From Paracoccaceae bacterium (GTDB lineage Bacteria; Pseudomonadota; Alphaproteobacteria; Rhodobacterales; Rhodobacteraceae), in assembly GCA_027030435.1 (NCBI GenBank), contig JALVEX010000362.1, positions 1 to 23,214 on the forward strand: DNA of 23,214 bases, in the 5' to 3' direction. Below, piece after piece: positions 13,518 through 21,967 of the stretch (position 1 is the first letter of the stretch; each line of letters begins with the position of its first letter). Position numbers and translations under genes: made by a program. The notes below the pieces were generated by a model, which was given only the letters and a program-made list of their open reading frames with translations, was not told where the DNA came from and searched no databases.

Positions 13518-14567
13518 ATGGATTTCCTGCCCCACCAGACAGCCGCCGCCCTGCTGGGCCTTGCCGGCGGGCTGGTCCTGGGCCTTGCGGGCAGACTTGC
13601 CCATTTCTGCACGCTCGGAGCGCTCGAAAGCGCCATCTACGGCCATGATCAGACAAGGCTGCGGATGTGGGGAATCGTGCTTGGGGTGTCCATCGCCGGT
13701 GTCCATATGCTCGCTGCCACGGGGCATATCGATCTTTCGCTCACCATCTACCACCAGATCAGATGGAATCCGCTCGCCAGCATCGCCGGCGGCGCCATCT
13801 TCGGCTATGGCATGGCGCTGGCCGGCAATTGCGGCTACAGCGCCCTCACCCGCTTCGGCGGCGGCGATCTGAAGGCGATGGTGATGATCGTTGTGATGGC
13901 CGTGTTCGGGTTCATCACGCTGAACGGCCCCCTCTCGCGCCTGCGCCTGCGGCTGTTTCCCGAGGAGCCCGCAGAGGGGCTCAACAGCATTGCCCATGAT
14001 CTCGCCGCCATCCTGCCCTTCAGCCCTCTTCTGATTGCGATTGCCATTGCCACCGCCTTCTTCCTGTGGGGGATTTCCCATGAGGGGCTGAGGCGCGATC
14101 CGGCGCGCATATTCTGGGCCGCGGCGGTGGGTGGCGCGATCATCTCTGCCTTCTGGGGCACGAGCTATCTCAATTTCCTGAGCTTCGGCGAAACCTTCGT
14201 GCAGGGCCATACCTTCGTCGCCCCCCTCGGGCGCACCCTCCTCTATCTGATGACATCCTCGGCCGGCGGGCTCGAATTTTCCGTCGGCTCCGTCATCGGA
14301 GTGATGGCGGGCGCCTTCATCGGCTCCTGGATCCGGCAGGATTTCCAGTGGGAGGCCTGCGAGGATCCGCGCGAGCTCGGCCGGCAGGTCACCGGCGCCG
14401 CCCTGATGGGGATCGGCGGCATCGTGGCCATGGGCTGCACCATCGGACAGGGGGTTTCGGGCTTTGCCACACTGGCCTGGTCCGCCCCCGTCACCCTGAT
14501 CTCGATCGCCGCCGGCGCCCTGCTCGGCCTGCGCCACCTGCTTGAAGGCTTCGAGCCACAGGAATAG
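13518..14567 (+). CDS. soxT: YeeE/YedE-family sulfur-compound permease SoxT
   Basis: This 349-residue polytopic membrane protein is of the YeeE/YedE (TsuA-like) family. The two internal halves show the family repeats: GLVLGLAGRLAHFCTLGAL and AGNCGYSALTRFGGGD in the first, and GIVAMGCTIGQGVSGF in the second. Cys31, Cys105 and Cys307 fall in conserved helix-end positions, like the cysteines that pass thiosulfate through TsuA. The gene order soxS-soxR-soxT, divergent from soxV, matches Pseudaminobacter salicylatoxidans. Import of thiosulfate, or of another sulfur species that could signal to SoxR, is the likely role; the substrate is inferred. AGGAGG precedes the ATG. Confidence 0.85.
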   Translation: MDFLPHQTAAALLGLAGGLVLGLAGRLAHFCTLGALESAIYGHDQTRLRMWGIVLGVSIAGVHMLAATGHIDLSLTIYHQIRWNPLASIAGGAIFGYGMALAGNCGYSALTRFGGGDLKAMVMIVVMAVFGFITLNGPLSRLRLRLFPEEPAEGLNSIAHDLAAILPFSPLLIAIAIATAFFLWGISHEGLRRDPARIFWAAAVGGAIISAFWGTSYLNFLSFGETFVQGHTFVAPLGRTLLYLMTSSAGGLEFSVGSVIGVMAGAFIGSWIRQDFQWEACEDPRELGRQVTGAALMGIGGIVAMGCTIGQGVSGFATLAWSAPVTLISIAAGALLGLRHLLEGFEPQE

Positions 14568-14648
14568 CCCGCACCACCTGCCCCGGCATCTGCGCCGGCC
14601 GGCGGATGGCGAAAATGGGCCGACAAGCGCGGAAAAACCAATCACGGC

Positions 14649-14677
14649 TTGCACCGATGCACCGGGCCACCTAGCGT
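14649..14677 (+). promoter_or_regulatory. Possible promoter of the DUF1800-DUF1501 pair
   Basis: TTGCAC (14649-14654) and TAGCGT (14672-14677) are 17 bp apart, 50 bases before the DUF1800 start. Both boxes are weak against the general consensus. The 159-bp gap after soxT makes a separate promoter plausible. Confidence 0.35.
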
Positions 14678-14726
14678 GGCGGCAGGGCGGGAAAACCGCC
14701 GCATAACGAGGGAGGAGGCGCACCTC

Positions 14727-16406
14727 ATGGTAAATCGGATCACGCGAAGGGCGTTTCACAAGCGCATGGCAGGTCTCGCGGCATTGATCGCACTCGAAAG
14801 CCTGGCGAGCGCGCCCGGCAAGGCCAATGCCGCCACCGGCGATCCTGCCCGCCTCATGCTCGATCGCCTCACCCACGGCGCCACGCCCGAAAGCCTTGAT
14901 GATTTCCGCCGCCTCGGCCTCGAGGCATGGCTGGACGAACAGCTCTCCCTCCCCGCCCATGAGCCCGAGATCGAAACCCGCATCCGGAGCACGAAGCTTC
15001 TGATCGAATACGACGCCGGCCAGACGGATGACGGCAAGCGCTGGAAGGCCCTCTCCGAATACCGGCCCATGGGGATCATGTTCGAGGATCCCGCGAATCT
15101 CCTCCATCTTCTCGATTTCGATGAGCCGATCGCCTTTGAAGAGCGCGAGCGACCGGCGCAGGAGGTGATCGCCGCCTCGCTGATCCGCGCCGTCCATGCC
15201 CGCGCGCAGCTGCGCGAGGTGATCACCGCCTTCTGGCACGAGCATTTCAGCGTCAACGCCCTGAAGAACGAACTGACGGCCGTCTTCTTCCCTTCCCACG
15301 ATCTGGCGCTGCGCCGCCATGCGCTCGGCAATTTCCGCACCCTGCTCGGCGCGGTCGCGCGCTCGCCTGCCATGCTCGCCTATCTCAACAATGACGAATC
15401 CCGCGCCAGCCCCGCCAACGAGAACTATGCCCGCGAGCTGATGGAGCTGCACACGCTCGGGGCGGAAAACTACCTCGATGATCGCTATCGCCGCTGGCAG
15501 GATGTGCCCGGCGCGCGCGAGGGGCTTGCGGAAGGCTATATCGAGCAGGATGTCTATGAAGTCGCGCGCGCCTTCACCGGCTGGACAATCGGCGACGGCC
15601 GCGAGATCGACGAGGGCCAGTACACGCCACGCACCGGCCGCTTCGCCTATGCGGAAAGCTGGCACGATCCCTATCAGAAGCGGGTGCTCGGCCGCGAACT
15701 GCCCGCCAACAGCGCCCCGATGCAGGATGGCGAAACCGTGCTCGACCTGCTTGCCTTCCACCCCGGCACCGCCCGCTTCATCAGCCGCAAGATGCTGCGC
15801 CGGCTGGGGATTGAAAATCCCTCCCCCGCCTATCTGCAGCAGGTGACGGAAACCTTCATGGCCAACGGCAAGGCCGAAGATCAGATCGCCCGGGTCGTGC
15901 GCGCCATCGTTCTGCATCCGGAATTCACCGCCACCCCGAGAGCCAAGCTGCGCCGCCCGTTCGAATTCGTGGCCGCGCTCTATCGCGCCACAGGCGCCGA
16001 AACGGCCCCGCGGAATGACAACATATATTCCGAACTGGCCCGCGCCGGCTGGACCCAGCATCAGGTGCGCCCGCCCACCGGCCATTCCGATGCCTCGCGC
16101 CACTGGGCCAATACCAATGCGCTCAGCGCCATGACCCGGCTCGCGCTCGAAGCGCATGACGCATGGATGGAAGCCACCGATCCGGTCCTGCGCCGGCTTC
16201 CCCCCGGCGCAAGCCGCATCAGTGATTTTGCCCGGCACTGGCAGACGCGCTTCATGCAGCCCGATGCAAGCGCCGGGCGTTCGGTTCTCGAATTTTTCGA
16301 ACTCGACGAAACCGCGGAAATCGATTTCGATCAGGATGCCATCGAATGGCTCAATCAATCGCTCGTGGCGGCCAATGCGCTTACGCCCGAGTTCATGTTT
16401 CGCTAG
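14727..16406 (+). CDS. DUF1800 protein, Tat-exported, function unknown
   Basis: This 559-residue protein has a twin-arginine leader (ITRRAFHKRMAGLAALIALE) and an Ala-rich cleavage region. DUF1800 hallmarks follow: RLTHGATPESL near residue 50, FWHEHFSVN at about 169-177, NYARELMELHTLG at 233-245, then VARAFTGWT, and FISRKMLRRLG further on. No catalytic activity is established for the family. The start has a GGGAGGAGG ribosome binding site nine bases upstream; the upstream in-frame extension lacks one. It is followed after 15 bases by a DUF1501 gene, the usual partner. Its position beside soxT suggests a periplasmic role, possibly under the same conditions as sox, but that is inference. Confidence 0.88.
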   Translation: MVNRITRRAFHKRMAGLAALIALESLASAPGKANAATGDPARLMLDRLTHGATPESLDDFRRLGLEAWLDEQLSLPAHEPEIETRIRSTKLLIEYDAGQTDDGKRWKALSEYRPMGIMFEDPANLLHLLDFDEPIAFEERERPAQEVIAASLIRAVHARAQLREVITAFWHEHFSVNALKNELTAVFFPSHDLALRRHALGNFRTLLGAVARSPAMLAYLNNDESRASPANENYARELMELHTLGAENYLDDRYRRWQDVPGAREGLAEGYIEQDVYEVARAFTGWTIGDGREIDEGQYTPRTGRFAYAESWHDPYQKRVLGRELPANSAPMQDGETVLDLLAFHPGTARFISRKMLRRLGIENPSPAYLQQVTETFMANGKAEDQIARVVRAIVLHPEFTATPRAKLRRPFEFVAALYRATGAETAPRNDNIYSELARAGWTQHQVRPPTGHSDASRHWANTNALSAMTRLALEAHDAWMEATDPVLRRLPPGASRISDFARHWQTRFMQPDASAGRSVLEFFELDETAEIDFDQDAIEWLNQSLVAANALTPEFMFR

Positions 16407-16421
16407 GGAGGGCGAAGTAAA

Positions 16422-17561
16422 ATGGACGAACCGCTCCTGATCATCCTCTTCCTGCGCGGCGGGGCCGACGGGCTCAATCTGATCGCCCCCTCTGCTGATC
16501 CCGATTACATCGCCGCCCGCCCCGAGGGCCTGCGCGTGCTGCGCAAGGGCGATGAGGCCGGCCACCCGCTTGCAAACCCGATCGCGGACTCCGATTTCCG
16601 CTTCCATCCGCAGGCCGAGGGCCTTGCCGAGCTTTACGGCGCCGGCGAGCTTGCGGTGGTCCACGCCGCCGGCCTCGACGATGGCACCCGCAGCCATTTC
16701 GACGCCGAGGACCGCATGGAACGCGCCGCGCGCGGCGGGGGCAGCGGCTGGCTCGGCCGCTGGCTTGACGGCGCGCGCCCCGAGGGCATCCTGCCCGCGC
16801 TCTCCGTCGGCGCCGCGGCGCCCGAGAGCGTGGCTGGAGCCGAAAGCATCGTCGCCGTGGCCGAGGAAATGGAACAGCTGATCCTTGCCGCCGGCTACGA
16901 GATCTCCCCCCTCCTGCGCCGCCGCCTGCGCCAGGGGTTCGGCGATCACCCGCTTCTCGGCGCGCCCATCGAACGCCTGCTTGCGCTCAGCGAAACCCTG
17001 GAAAACAGGCTGTGGAACAAGGAAACCGAGGAATTCGGCCCGTATGTGCCGGATGTGGATTATCCCGAAGGCAATCCCCTCTCGGAAAGCCTGATGATGG
17101 TCGCCCAGGCGGTGAAGCTGGGTCTGGGGCTCAGGGTCGCCACCGTCGATTTCGGCGGCTGGGATACCCATTACGATCAGCAGGGCGAATTCGCCGACCA
17201 GACGGAAACGCTCTCAAGCGCGCTGATGGCCTTCTGGCGCGATCTCGGACGCCACCGCGCCCGCACCACGCTTGTCGTCATGAGCGAGTTCGGCCGCCGG
17301 CTGCGCGCCAATCTCTCGGGCGGCACGGATCACGGCCACGGCAATGCGATGATGGTGCTGGGCGGGGAGGTGAAGGGCGGGCGCATGTATGGCCGCTGGC
17401 CGGGGCTTTCGAACGATGCTCTCGACGACGGCGCCGATCTCGCCATCACCACCGATTACCGCCATGTGCTGGCCGAGGTGATGGCGCGCCACATGGGCAC
17501 CCCGGATCTCGCCCCCGTCTTCCCCGATTTCAACCCCGATTATCCCGGCCTCTTCGGCTGA
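16422..17561 (+). CDS. DUF1501 protein (alkaline-phosphatase/sulfatase superfamily), function unknown
   Basis: This 379-residue protein has family motifs LFLRGGADGLNLIAP at the N terminus, VDFGGWDTHYDQ near residue 244, MSEFGRRLRAN at 287 and GTDHGHGN at about 301-308. The last resembles the metal-site motifs of the alkaline phosphatase superfamily to which DUF1501 belongs. Unlike many members it has no Tat or Sec signal: the protein begins directly with the first core strand (MDEPLLIILFLRGG). It may reach the periplasm bound to its Tat-targeted DUF1800 partner, as SoxZ does with SoxY. The start follows a GGGAGGG element at the end of the DUF1800 gene. A sulfatase- or phosphatase-like reaction is possible but not shown. 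Confidence 0.88.
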   Translation: MDEPLLIILFLRGGADGLNLIAPSADPDYIAARPEGLRVLRKGDEAGHPLANPIADSDFRFHPQAEGLAELYGAGELAVVHAAGLDDGTRSHFDAEDRMERAARGGGSGWLGRWLDGARPEGILPALSVGAAAPESVAGAESIVAVAEEMEQLILAAGYEISPLLRRRLRQGFGDHPLLGAPIERLLALSETLENRLWNKETEEFGPYVPDVDYPEGNPLSESLMMVAQAVKLGLGLRVATVDFGGWDTHYDQQGEFADQTETLSSALMAFWRDLGRHRARTTLVVMSEFGRRLRANLSGGTDHGHGNAMMVLGGEVKGGRMYGRWPGLSNDALDDGADLAITTDYRHVLAEVMARHMGTPDLAPVFPDFNPDYPGLFG

Positions 17562-17602
17562 ACGGAACCCGCCATCATCACTGGTCGGGAAATATCCCCG
17601 CC

Positions 17603-17633
17603 GGAGGCATGAAATCGCGCGCGCGCCGCCTCC
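17603..17633. terminator. Possible weak terminator between convergent DUF1501 and glpD
   Basis: GGAGGC (17603-17608) and GCCTCC (17628-17633) can pair across a 19-base GC-rich loop in the 73-bp space between convergent stops. There is no T tract, and the stem is short, so this is a weak candidate. Confidence 0.25.
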
Positions 17634-17634
17634 C

Positions 17635-19158
17635 TCACGCCTGCCCGGCGAGATAGGAGCCAAGGGCTTCACGCTGCCCGGGTGTCATGTGCAGCCCGAG
17701 CTTGGTGCGGCGATAGAGGATGTCATCGGCTTCGCGCGCCCATTCCTGATTGATCAGGTAGCGCACCTCCGCCTCGCTGAGCCCGGCGCCGAAATCGCGC
17801 CCGAGATCCGAAAGCGCCCCCGCCCGGCCGAGAAAGCGGCGCGCGCGGGTGCCGTAAAGGCGGGTCAGGCGGGTGGCAAGGGGGCGGTCGAGAAAGGGGA
17901 AATCCTCCATCAGCCGCGCCACTTCATCTGCAAATTCGAGCGGGCCGAATTCGCCGCCGGGCAGATGGCTTTGTGCCGTCCAGGGCGCGCCCTTTTCGCC
18001 AAGCACCGTTTCGAGCTTGCCGAGCGCCGCCTCCGCCAGCCGGCGATAGGTGGTGATCTTGCCGCCGAAGATGTTGAGTAGCGCCGCTTCCCCCGCCCCG
18101 CCCTCGAGCTTCAGCACGTAATCGCGGGTGGCCTCCTGGGCCTTGCTGGCGCCGTCGTCATAAAGCGGGCGAACGCCTGAATATGTCCAGACGACATCCT
18201 CCTCGCGCACGGGTTCGGCGAAATACTCGCTCGCCGCCGCGCAGAGATAGCTGATCTCCTCAGGGGTGATCTTCACCTCGCCAAGCTCGTGGCCCTGATC
18301 CTCGTCGGTGGTGCCGATCAGGGTGAAATCTCCTTCGAAGGGAATGGCGAAGATGATGCGGCCATCGGCGTTCTGGAAGATATAGGCGCGATCGTGATCG
18401 AACTTCCGCGGCACCACGATATGGCTGCCGCGCACGAGGCGCACGTTGCGCGCATCCCTGCGCCCGAAGACATCCGCAAGCACCTGATCCACCCAGGGGC
18501 CGGCGGCATTGACGATGGCCCGCGCCAGCACCTTCTCGCGCGCGCCATCCGCCGCTTCGATCTCCACCTCCCAAAGATCGCCCGCCCGGCGCGCGCTCAC
18601 CACCCGTGTGCGCGGGCGGATATCAGCGCCCCGCTCGGCGGCGTCCATGACATTCAGCACCACCAGCCGCGCATCCTCCACCCAGCAATCGGAATATTCG
18701 AACCCCTTGGAATAGAGCGGCTTCAGCGGTGCACCGAGCGGCCCTTCGGCCAGATTCACGGTTTTCGTGGGCGGCAGCAGTTTGCGCCCGCCGAGGTGAT
18801 CATAAAGGAAAAGCCCGAGCCTGAGCATCCAGGCCGGGCGCAGCCCCTTGTGATAGGGCAGCACGAAGCGCAGCGGGTGAATGATGTGGGGCGCCATGCG
18901 CCAGAGCACCTCGCGCTCCTTCAGCGCCTCGCGCACCAGGCGGAATTCATAGTATTCGAGATAGCGCAGCCCGCCGTGAATGAGCTTGGTGGAGGCCGAG
19001 GAGGTGCCGCGCGCGAAATCGCCCGCCTCGCAAAGGCAGACGCTGTAGCCCCGCCCCACCGCATCGCGCGCGATCCCCGCGCCGTTGATGCCGCCGCCGA
19101 TCACCAGAAGATCATATGTGCGCCGTTTCGGCGCGGGTGTATCTTCCTGGCCGTTCAT
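17635..19158 (-). CDS. glpD: Aerobic glycerol-3-phosphate dehydrogenase
   Basis: This 507-residue FAD enzyme has an N-terminal Rossmann motif, VIGGGINGAGIARDA (residues 19-33), and then the GlpD hallmark RGTSSASTKLIHGGLRYLE. Further on it has VNAAGPWVDQVL and the C-terminal DAO_C domain. It oxidises sn-glycerol-3-phosphate to dihydroxyacetone phosphate at the inner membrane and passes electrons to quinone. Its ATG overlaps the glpR stop in an ATGA junction, so the two are translated together. It is probably repressed by GlpR and induced with the adjacent ABC importer. Length and motifs are normal. Confidence 0.95.
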   Translation of the reverse strand: MNGQEDTPAPKRRTYDLLVIGGGINGAGIARDAVGRGYSVCLCEAGDFARGTSSASTKLIHGGLRYLEYYEFRLVREALKEREVLWRMAPHIIHPLRFVLPYHKGLRPAWMLRLGLFLYDHLGGRKLLPPTKTVNLAEGPLGAPLKPLYSKGFEYSDCWVEDARLVVLNVMDAAERGADIRPRTRVVSARRAGDLWEVEIEAADGAREKVLARAIVNAAGPWVDQVLADVFGRRDARNVRLVRGSHIVVPRKFDHDRAYIFQNADGRIIFAIPFEGDFTLIGTTDEDQGHELGEVKITPEEISYLCAAASEYFAEPVREEDVVWTYSGVRPLYDDGASKAQEATRDYVLKLEGGAGEAALLNIFGGKITTYRRLAEAALGKLETVLGEKGAPWTAQSHLPGGEFGPLEFADEVARLMEDFPFLDRPLATRLTRLYGTRARRFLGRAGALSDLGRDFGAGLSEAEVRYLINQEWAREADDILYRRTKLGLHMTPGQREALGSYLAGQA

Positions 19159-19970
19159 CCTGCCTCTCCTTCCCGTTTGTGCTCTTCTGCCTGCTCAGCG
19201 GCTACGATCAGCCTTGTGCCCGCCGCTTCGCAAAGCGCGCGGATATCCTCGGGCGGGGGCTGATCGGTGATGAAGATGTCGATCTCCTCAAGCCCGGCGA
19301 TGCGGACCGGCGCGCGGCGCTCGAACTTCATGGAATCCGCCACCAGTATGCGCTTTCTCGCCTGGGCGAGGATCGCGCGCGAAACCAGCACCTCGCGCAG
19401 ATCGAAATCGAGAAGCGTGCCCTCCTCGTCGATCGCCGAGGCGCCGATCACCGCATGATCCACCTTGAACTGGCGCATGAAATCCACCGCCGCCGCTCCC
19501 AGAAGCCCGCCATCCCCCTTGCGCACCATCCCCCCCGAAATCGCCACCTCGACACCCGGCGCCTCGGAGAGGATCGCCGCGATCTTCAGGTTGTTCGTCA
19601 CCACCATCAGCCGGTCATGACGAATCAGTTCATGCGCCACGGCCTCGGTGGTGGTGCCGATGTTGAGGATAAGGGAGGAATTGTCGGGGATGAGGCGCGC
19701 CGCCGCGTGGGCGATTCGCGCCTTGCCTTCGGCGGCGAGGCTGCGGCGCTGCTGCCAGGCGAGATTGACCGTATGAGAAGGGAAAACCGCCCCCCCATGC
19801 ACGCGATGGAGCCTCTCCATCTCGCATAATTCGTTGAGATCCTTGCGAATTGTCTGGGGCGTGACATTGAAGCGGGCGGCCAGCCCCTCCACGTCCACCC
19901 GCCCCTCGCGGCGCGCTATTTCCAGAATATCGATCTGGCGCGGGGGCAGCATCACCATTTTTCTCATCAC
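19155..19970 (-). CDS. glpR: DeoR-family glycerol-3-phosphate regulon repressor
   Basis: This 271-residue regulator has an N-terminal DeoR helix-turn-helix (VEGLAARFNVTPQTIRKDLNEL, about residues 26-48, shown broken as VEGLAARFNV then TPQTIRKDL). The signature RVHGGAV follows. The C-terminal sugar-phosphate sensor domain has NIGTTTEAVAHEL and GGMVRKGDGGLLGAAAVDF. The start is uncertain: GTG 19970, ATG 19967 and ATG 19958 are all in frame. AAGAAAGG lies too close to the first two and eleven bases from the third. It is co-transcribed with glpD and divergent from glpV. Binding of glycerol-3-phosphate would relieve repression of both arms. Confidence 0.9.
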   Translation of the reverse strand: MMRKMVMLPPRQIDILEIARREGRVDVEGLAARFNVTPQTIRKDLNELCEMERLHRVHGGAVFPSHTVNLAWQQRRSLAAEGKARIAHAAARLIPDNSSLILNIGTTTEAVAHELIRHDRLMVVTNNLKIAAILSEAPGVEVAISGGMVRKGDGGLLGAAAVDFMRQFKVDHAVIGASAIDEEGTLLDFDLREVLVSRAILAQARKRILVADSMKFERRAPVRIAGLEEIDIFITDQPPPEDIRALCEAAGTRLIVAAEQAEEHKREGEAG

Positions 19971-20113
19971 CTTTCTTCACTCTGGCTTCGGTTTATTTCG
20001 CTTTTTTTTGAATTTACAAGATTGATTTTCGATTTTTTTCATAATCCCATCCATTTCACGGAAACTGCGACAAATTGAATCGATAATTCGCGTCCGTAAC
20101 AGGGAGGATGAAA
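19971..20113. promoter_or_regulatory. AT-rich divergent glpR/glpV control region
   Basis: The region is strongly AT-rich and holds two T-tract elements, TTTCG-N-TTTTTTT, at 19996-20008 and 20027-20038, spaced 31 bp. There is also an inverted repeat GAATCGATAATTC (20077-20089) with a -10-like GATAAT inside it (20082-20087). TTCG-type half-sites are typical of GlpR operators. No convincing -35 was found. Confidence 0.45.
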
Positions 20114-21850
20114 ATGAAGAAGATACTGATGGCGTCGGCCGCGGTGCTGGCGTTGAGCGCTTCGGCGTTCCCGGGTTTTGCCGGGATCGAGGAAGCGAAG
20201 AAATGGATCGACGAGGAATTCCAGCCCTCATCCCTCAGCAAGGAAGAACAGCTGAAGGAGATGCAGTGGTTCATCGACGCCGCCAAGCCTTACGCCGGCA
20301 TGGAGATCAACGTGCTGAGCGAAACGATCCCCACCCATGCCTATGAAAGCAAGGTGCTCGCCAAGGCCTTCGAGGAGATCACCGGGATCAAGGTCAATCA
20401 CCAGCTCCTGGGCGAAGGCGAGGTGGTGCAGGCGGTGCAGACCCAGATGCAGACCGGCCGCAACCTCTATGACGGCTATATCAACGACAGCGATCTGATC
20501 GGCACCCATTCGCGCCTTCAGCTCGCCGTCAACCTCACCGACTGGATGGCCGGCGAGGGCAAGGATGTCACCAATCCCGGCCTCGACATAAACGATTTCA
20601 TCGGCATTTCCTTCACCACCGGGCCCGATGGCAAGGTCTGGCAACTGCCCGATCAGCAGTTCGCCAATCTCTACTGGTTCCGCAAGGACTGGTTCGACCG
20701 CCCCGATCTGAAGGAGCGCTTCAAAGCCAAATACGGCTATGAGCTGGGCGTGCCGGTGAACTGGTCGGCCTATGAGGACATCGCCGAATTCTTCAGCGAG
20801 GACGTGAAGGAAATCGACGGCGTGCGCGTCTATGGCCATATGGATTACGGCAAGCGCGCGCCCGATCTCGGCTGGCGGATGACGGATGCCTGGCTTTCCA
20901 TGGCCGGCGAGGGCGACAAGGGCCTGCCCAATGGCCGCCCGGTGGATGAATGGGGCATTCGCATGGAAAAGGGTTCGTGCAACCCTTCCGGCGCATCGGT
21001 AAGCCGTGGCGGCGGCGCCAACAGCCCGGCGGCCGTCTATGCAATCCGCAAATGGGATGAATGGCTGCGCAAATACGCCCCTCCGGGCGCCGCGGACTAC
21101 GATTTCTATCAGTCGCTTCCGGCGCTGAGCCAGGGCAATGTGGCCCAGCAGATCTTCTGGTACACCGCCTTCACCGCCGACATGGTGAAGCCGAAATCGG
21201 AAGGCAACAACACCGTGGACGACAACGGCATGCCGCTGTGGCGCATGGCGCCGAGCCCGCACGGCCCCTATTGGGAAGAAGGCCAGAAGCTCGGCTATCA
21301 GGATGCCGGCTCATGGACGCTGTTCAAGTCCACGCCGGTTGACCGGCGCAAGGCGGCATGGCTCTATGCCCAGTTCGTCACCTCGAAAACCGTGGACGTG
21401 AAGAAGAGCCATGTGGGCCTTACCTTCATCCGCGAGAGCACCATCAATGACGAGAGCTTCACCGAACGCGCGCCGAAGCTTGGCGGCCTGGTGGAATTCT
21501 ACCGCTCTCCCGATCGCGTGCTCTGGACGCCCACCGGCATCAACGTGCCCGATTATCCCAAGCTCGCCCAGCTGTGGTGGCAGAATATCGGCGACGTGAA
21601 CTCCGGCGCATTCACCCCGCAGCAGGCCATGGATCGCCTCGCCGAGCAGATGGATCAGGTGATGGCCCGGATGCAGCGCGCCGACGAGGCCGCCGGCACC
21701 TATCATGGCTGCGGCCCGCGCCTCAACGATCCGGTTGATCCGCAGGTCTGGCTTGACAAGCCGGGGGCGCCCAAACCCAAGTTGGCCAATGAGAAGCCCA
21801 AGGGCCAAACGATCGCCTATGAGGAGCTGATCAAGCGCTGGCAGCAGTAA
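20114..21850 (+). CDS. glpV: Glycerol ABC transporter substrate-binding protein (GlpV-like)
   Basis: This 578-residue periplasmic binding protein is of the large type linked to rhizobial glycerol uptake. It has a signal peptide, MKKILMASAAVLALSASAFP, and the mature protein begins near GIEEAKKWIDEEFQPS. Conserved blocks include INVLSETIPTHAYESKVLAKA and LLGEGEVVQAVQTQMQTGRN (given as family blocks only). ATG 20114 is chosen because GGGAGG ends at 20107, six bases upstream; the ATG at 20108 abuts it and cannot be used well. It is divergent from glpR-glpD, and two ATPase genes follow, as expected for a GlpSTPQUV system. The glycerol assignment rests on these neighbours and on recalled similarity. 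Confidence 0.85.
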   Translation: MKKILMASAAVLALSASAFPGFAGIEEAKKWIDEEFQPSSLSKEEQLKEMQWFIDAAKPYAGMEINVLSETIPTHAYESKVLAKAFEEITGIKVNHQLLGEGEVVQAVQTQMQTGRNLYDGYINDSDLIGTHSRLQLAVNLTDWMAGEGKDVTNPGLDINDFIGISFTTGPDGKVWQLPDQQFANLYWFRKDWFDRPDLKERFKAKYGYELGVPVNWSAYEDIAEFFSEDVKEIDGVRVYGHMDYGKRAPDLGWRMTDAWLSMAGEGDKGLPNGRPVDEWGIRMEKGSCNPSGASVSRGGGANSPAAVYAIRKWDEWLRKYAPPGAADYDFYQSLPALSQGNVAQQIFWYTAFTADMVKPKSEGNNTVDDNGMPLWRMAPSPHGPYWEEGQKLGYQDAGSWTLFKSTPVDRRKAAWLYAQFVTSKTVDVKKSHVGLTFIRESTINDESFTERAPKLGGLVEFYRSPDRVLWTPTGINVPDYPKLAQLWWQNIGDVNSGAFTPQQAMDRLAEQMDQVMARMQRADEAAGTYHGCGPRLNDPVDPQVWLDKPGAPKPKLANEKPKGQTIAYEELIKRWQQ

Positions 21851-21866
21851 TCACCACTTACGCGAA

Positions 21867-21932
21867 GGGGCAGCGCGGCCATCATGGCGGCCGGGCTGCC
21901 CCATCATGCGAAACCCGCCGGTAACGGGCGGG
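21867..21932 (+). other. Tandem hairpins between glpV and glpS
   Basis: GGGGCAGC (21867-21874) pairs with GCTGCCCC (21895-21902) and encloses a GGCC/GGCC inner stem. A second stem, CCCGCC (21914-21919) / GGCGGG (21927-21932), follows. There is no T tract. Such structures after binding-protein genes usually protect the upstream mRNA and lower expression of the ATPase genes. Confidence 0.5.
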
Positions 21933-21967
21933 CGGGGCGAAGGAAGGGCAGAAGGGCATCCGTTCAC

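Noticed and set aside
13092..17171. A 1359-codon open frame on the minus strand
   Set aside because: It lies opposite soxR, soxT, DUF1800 and DUF1501, all of which have strong family motifs and ribosome binding sites. The frame is open only because of GC-rich codon bias, and its translation has no recognisable domain.
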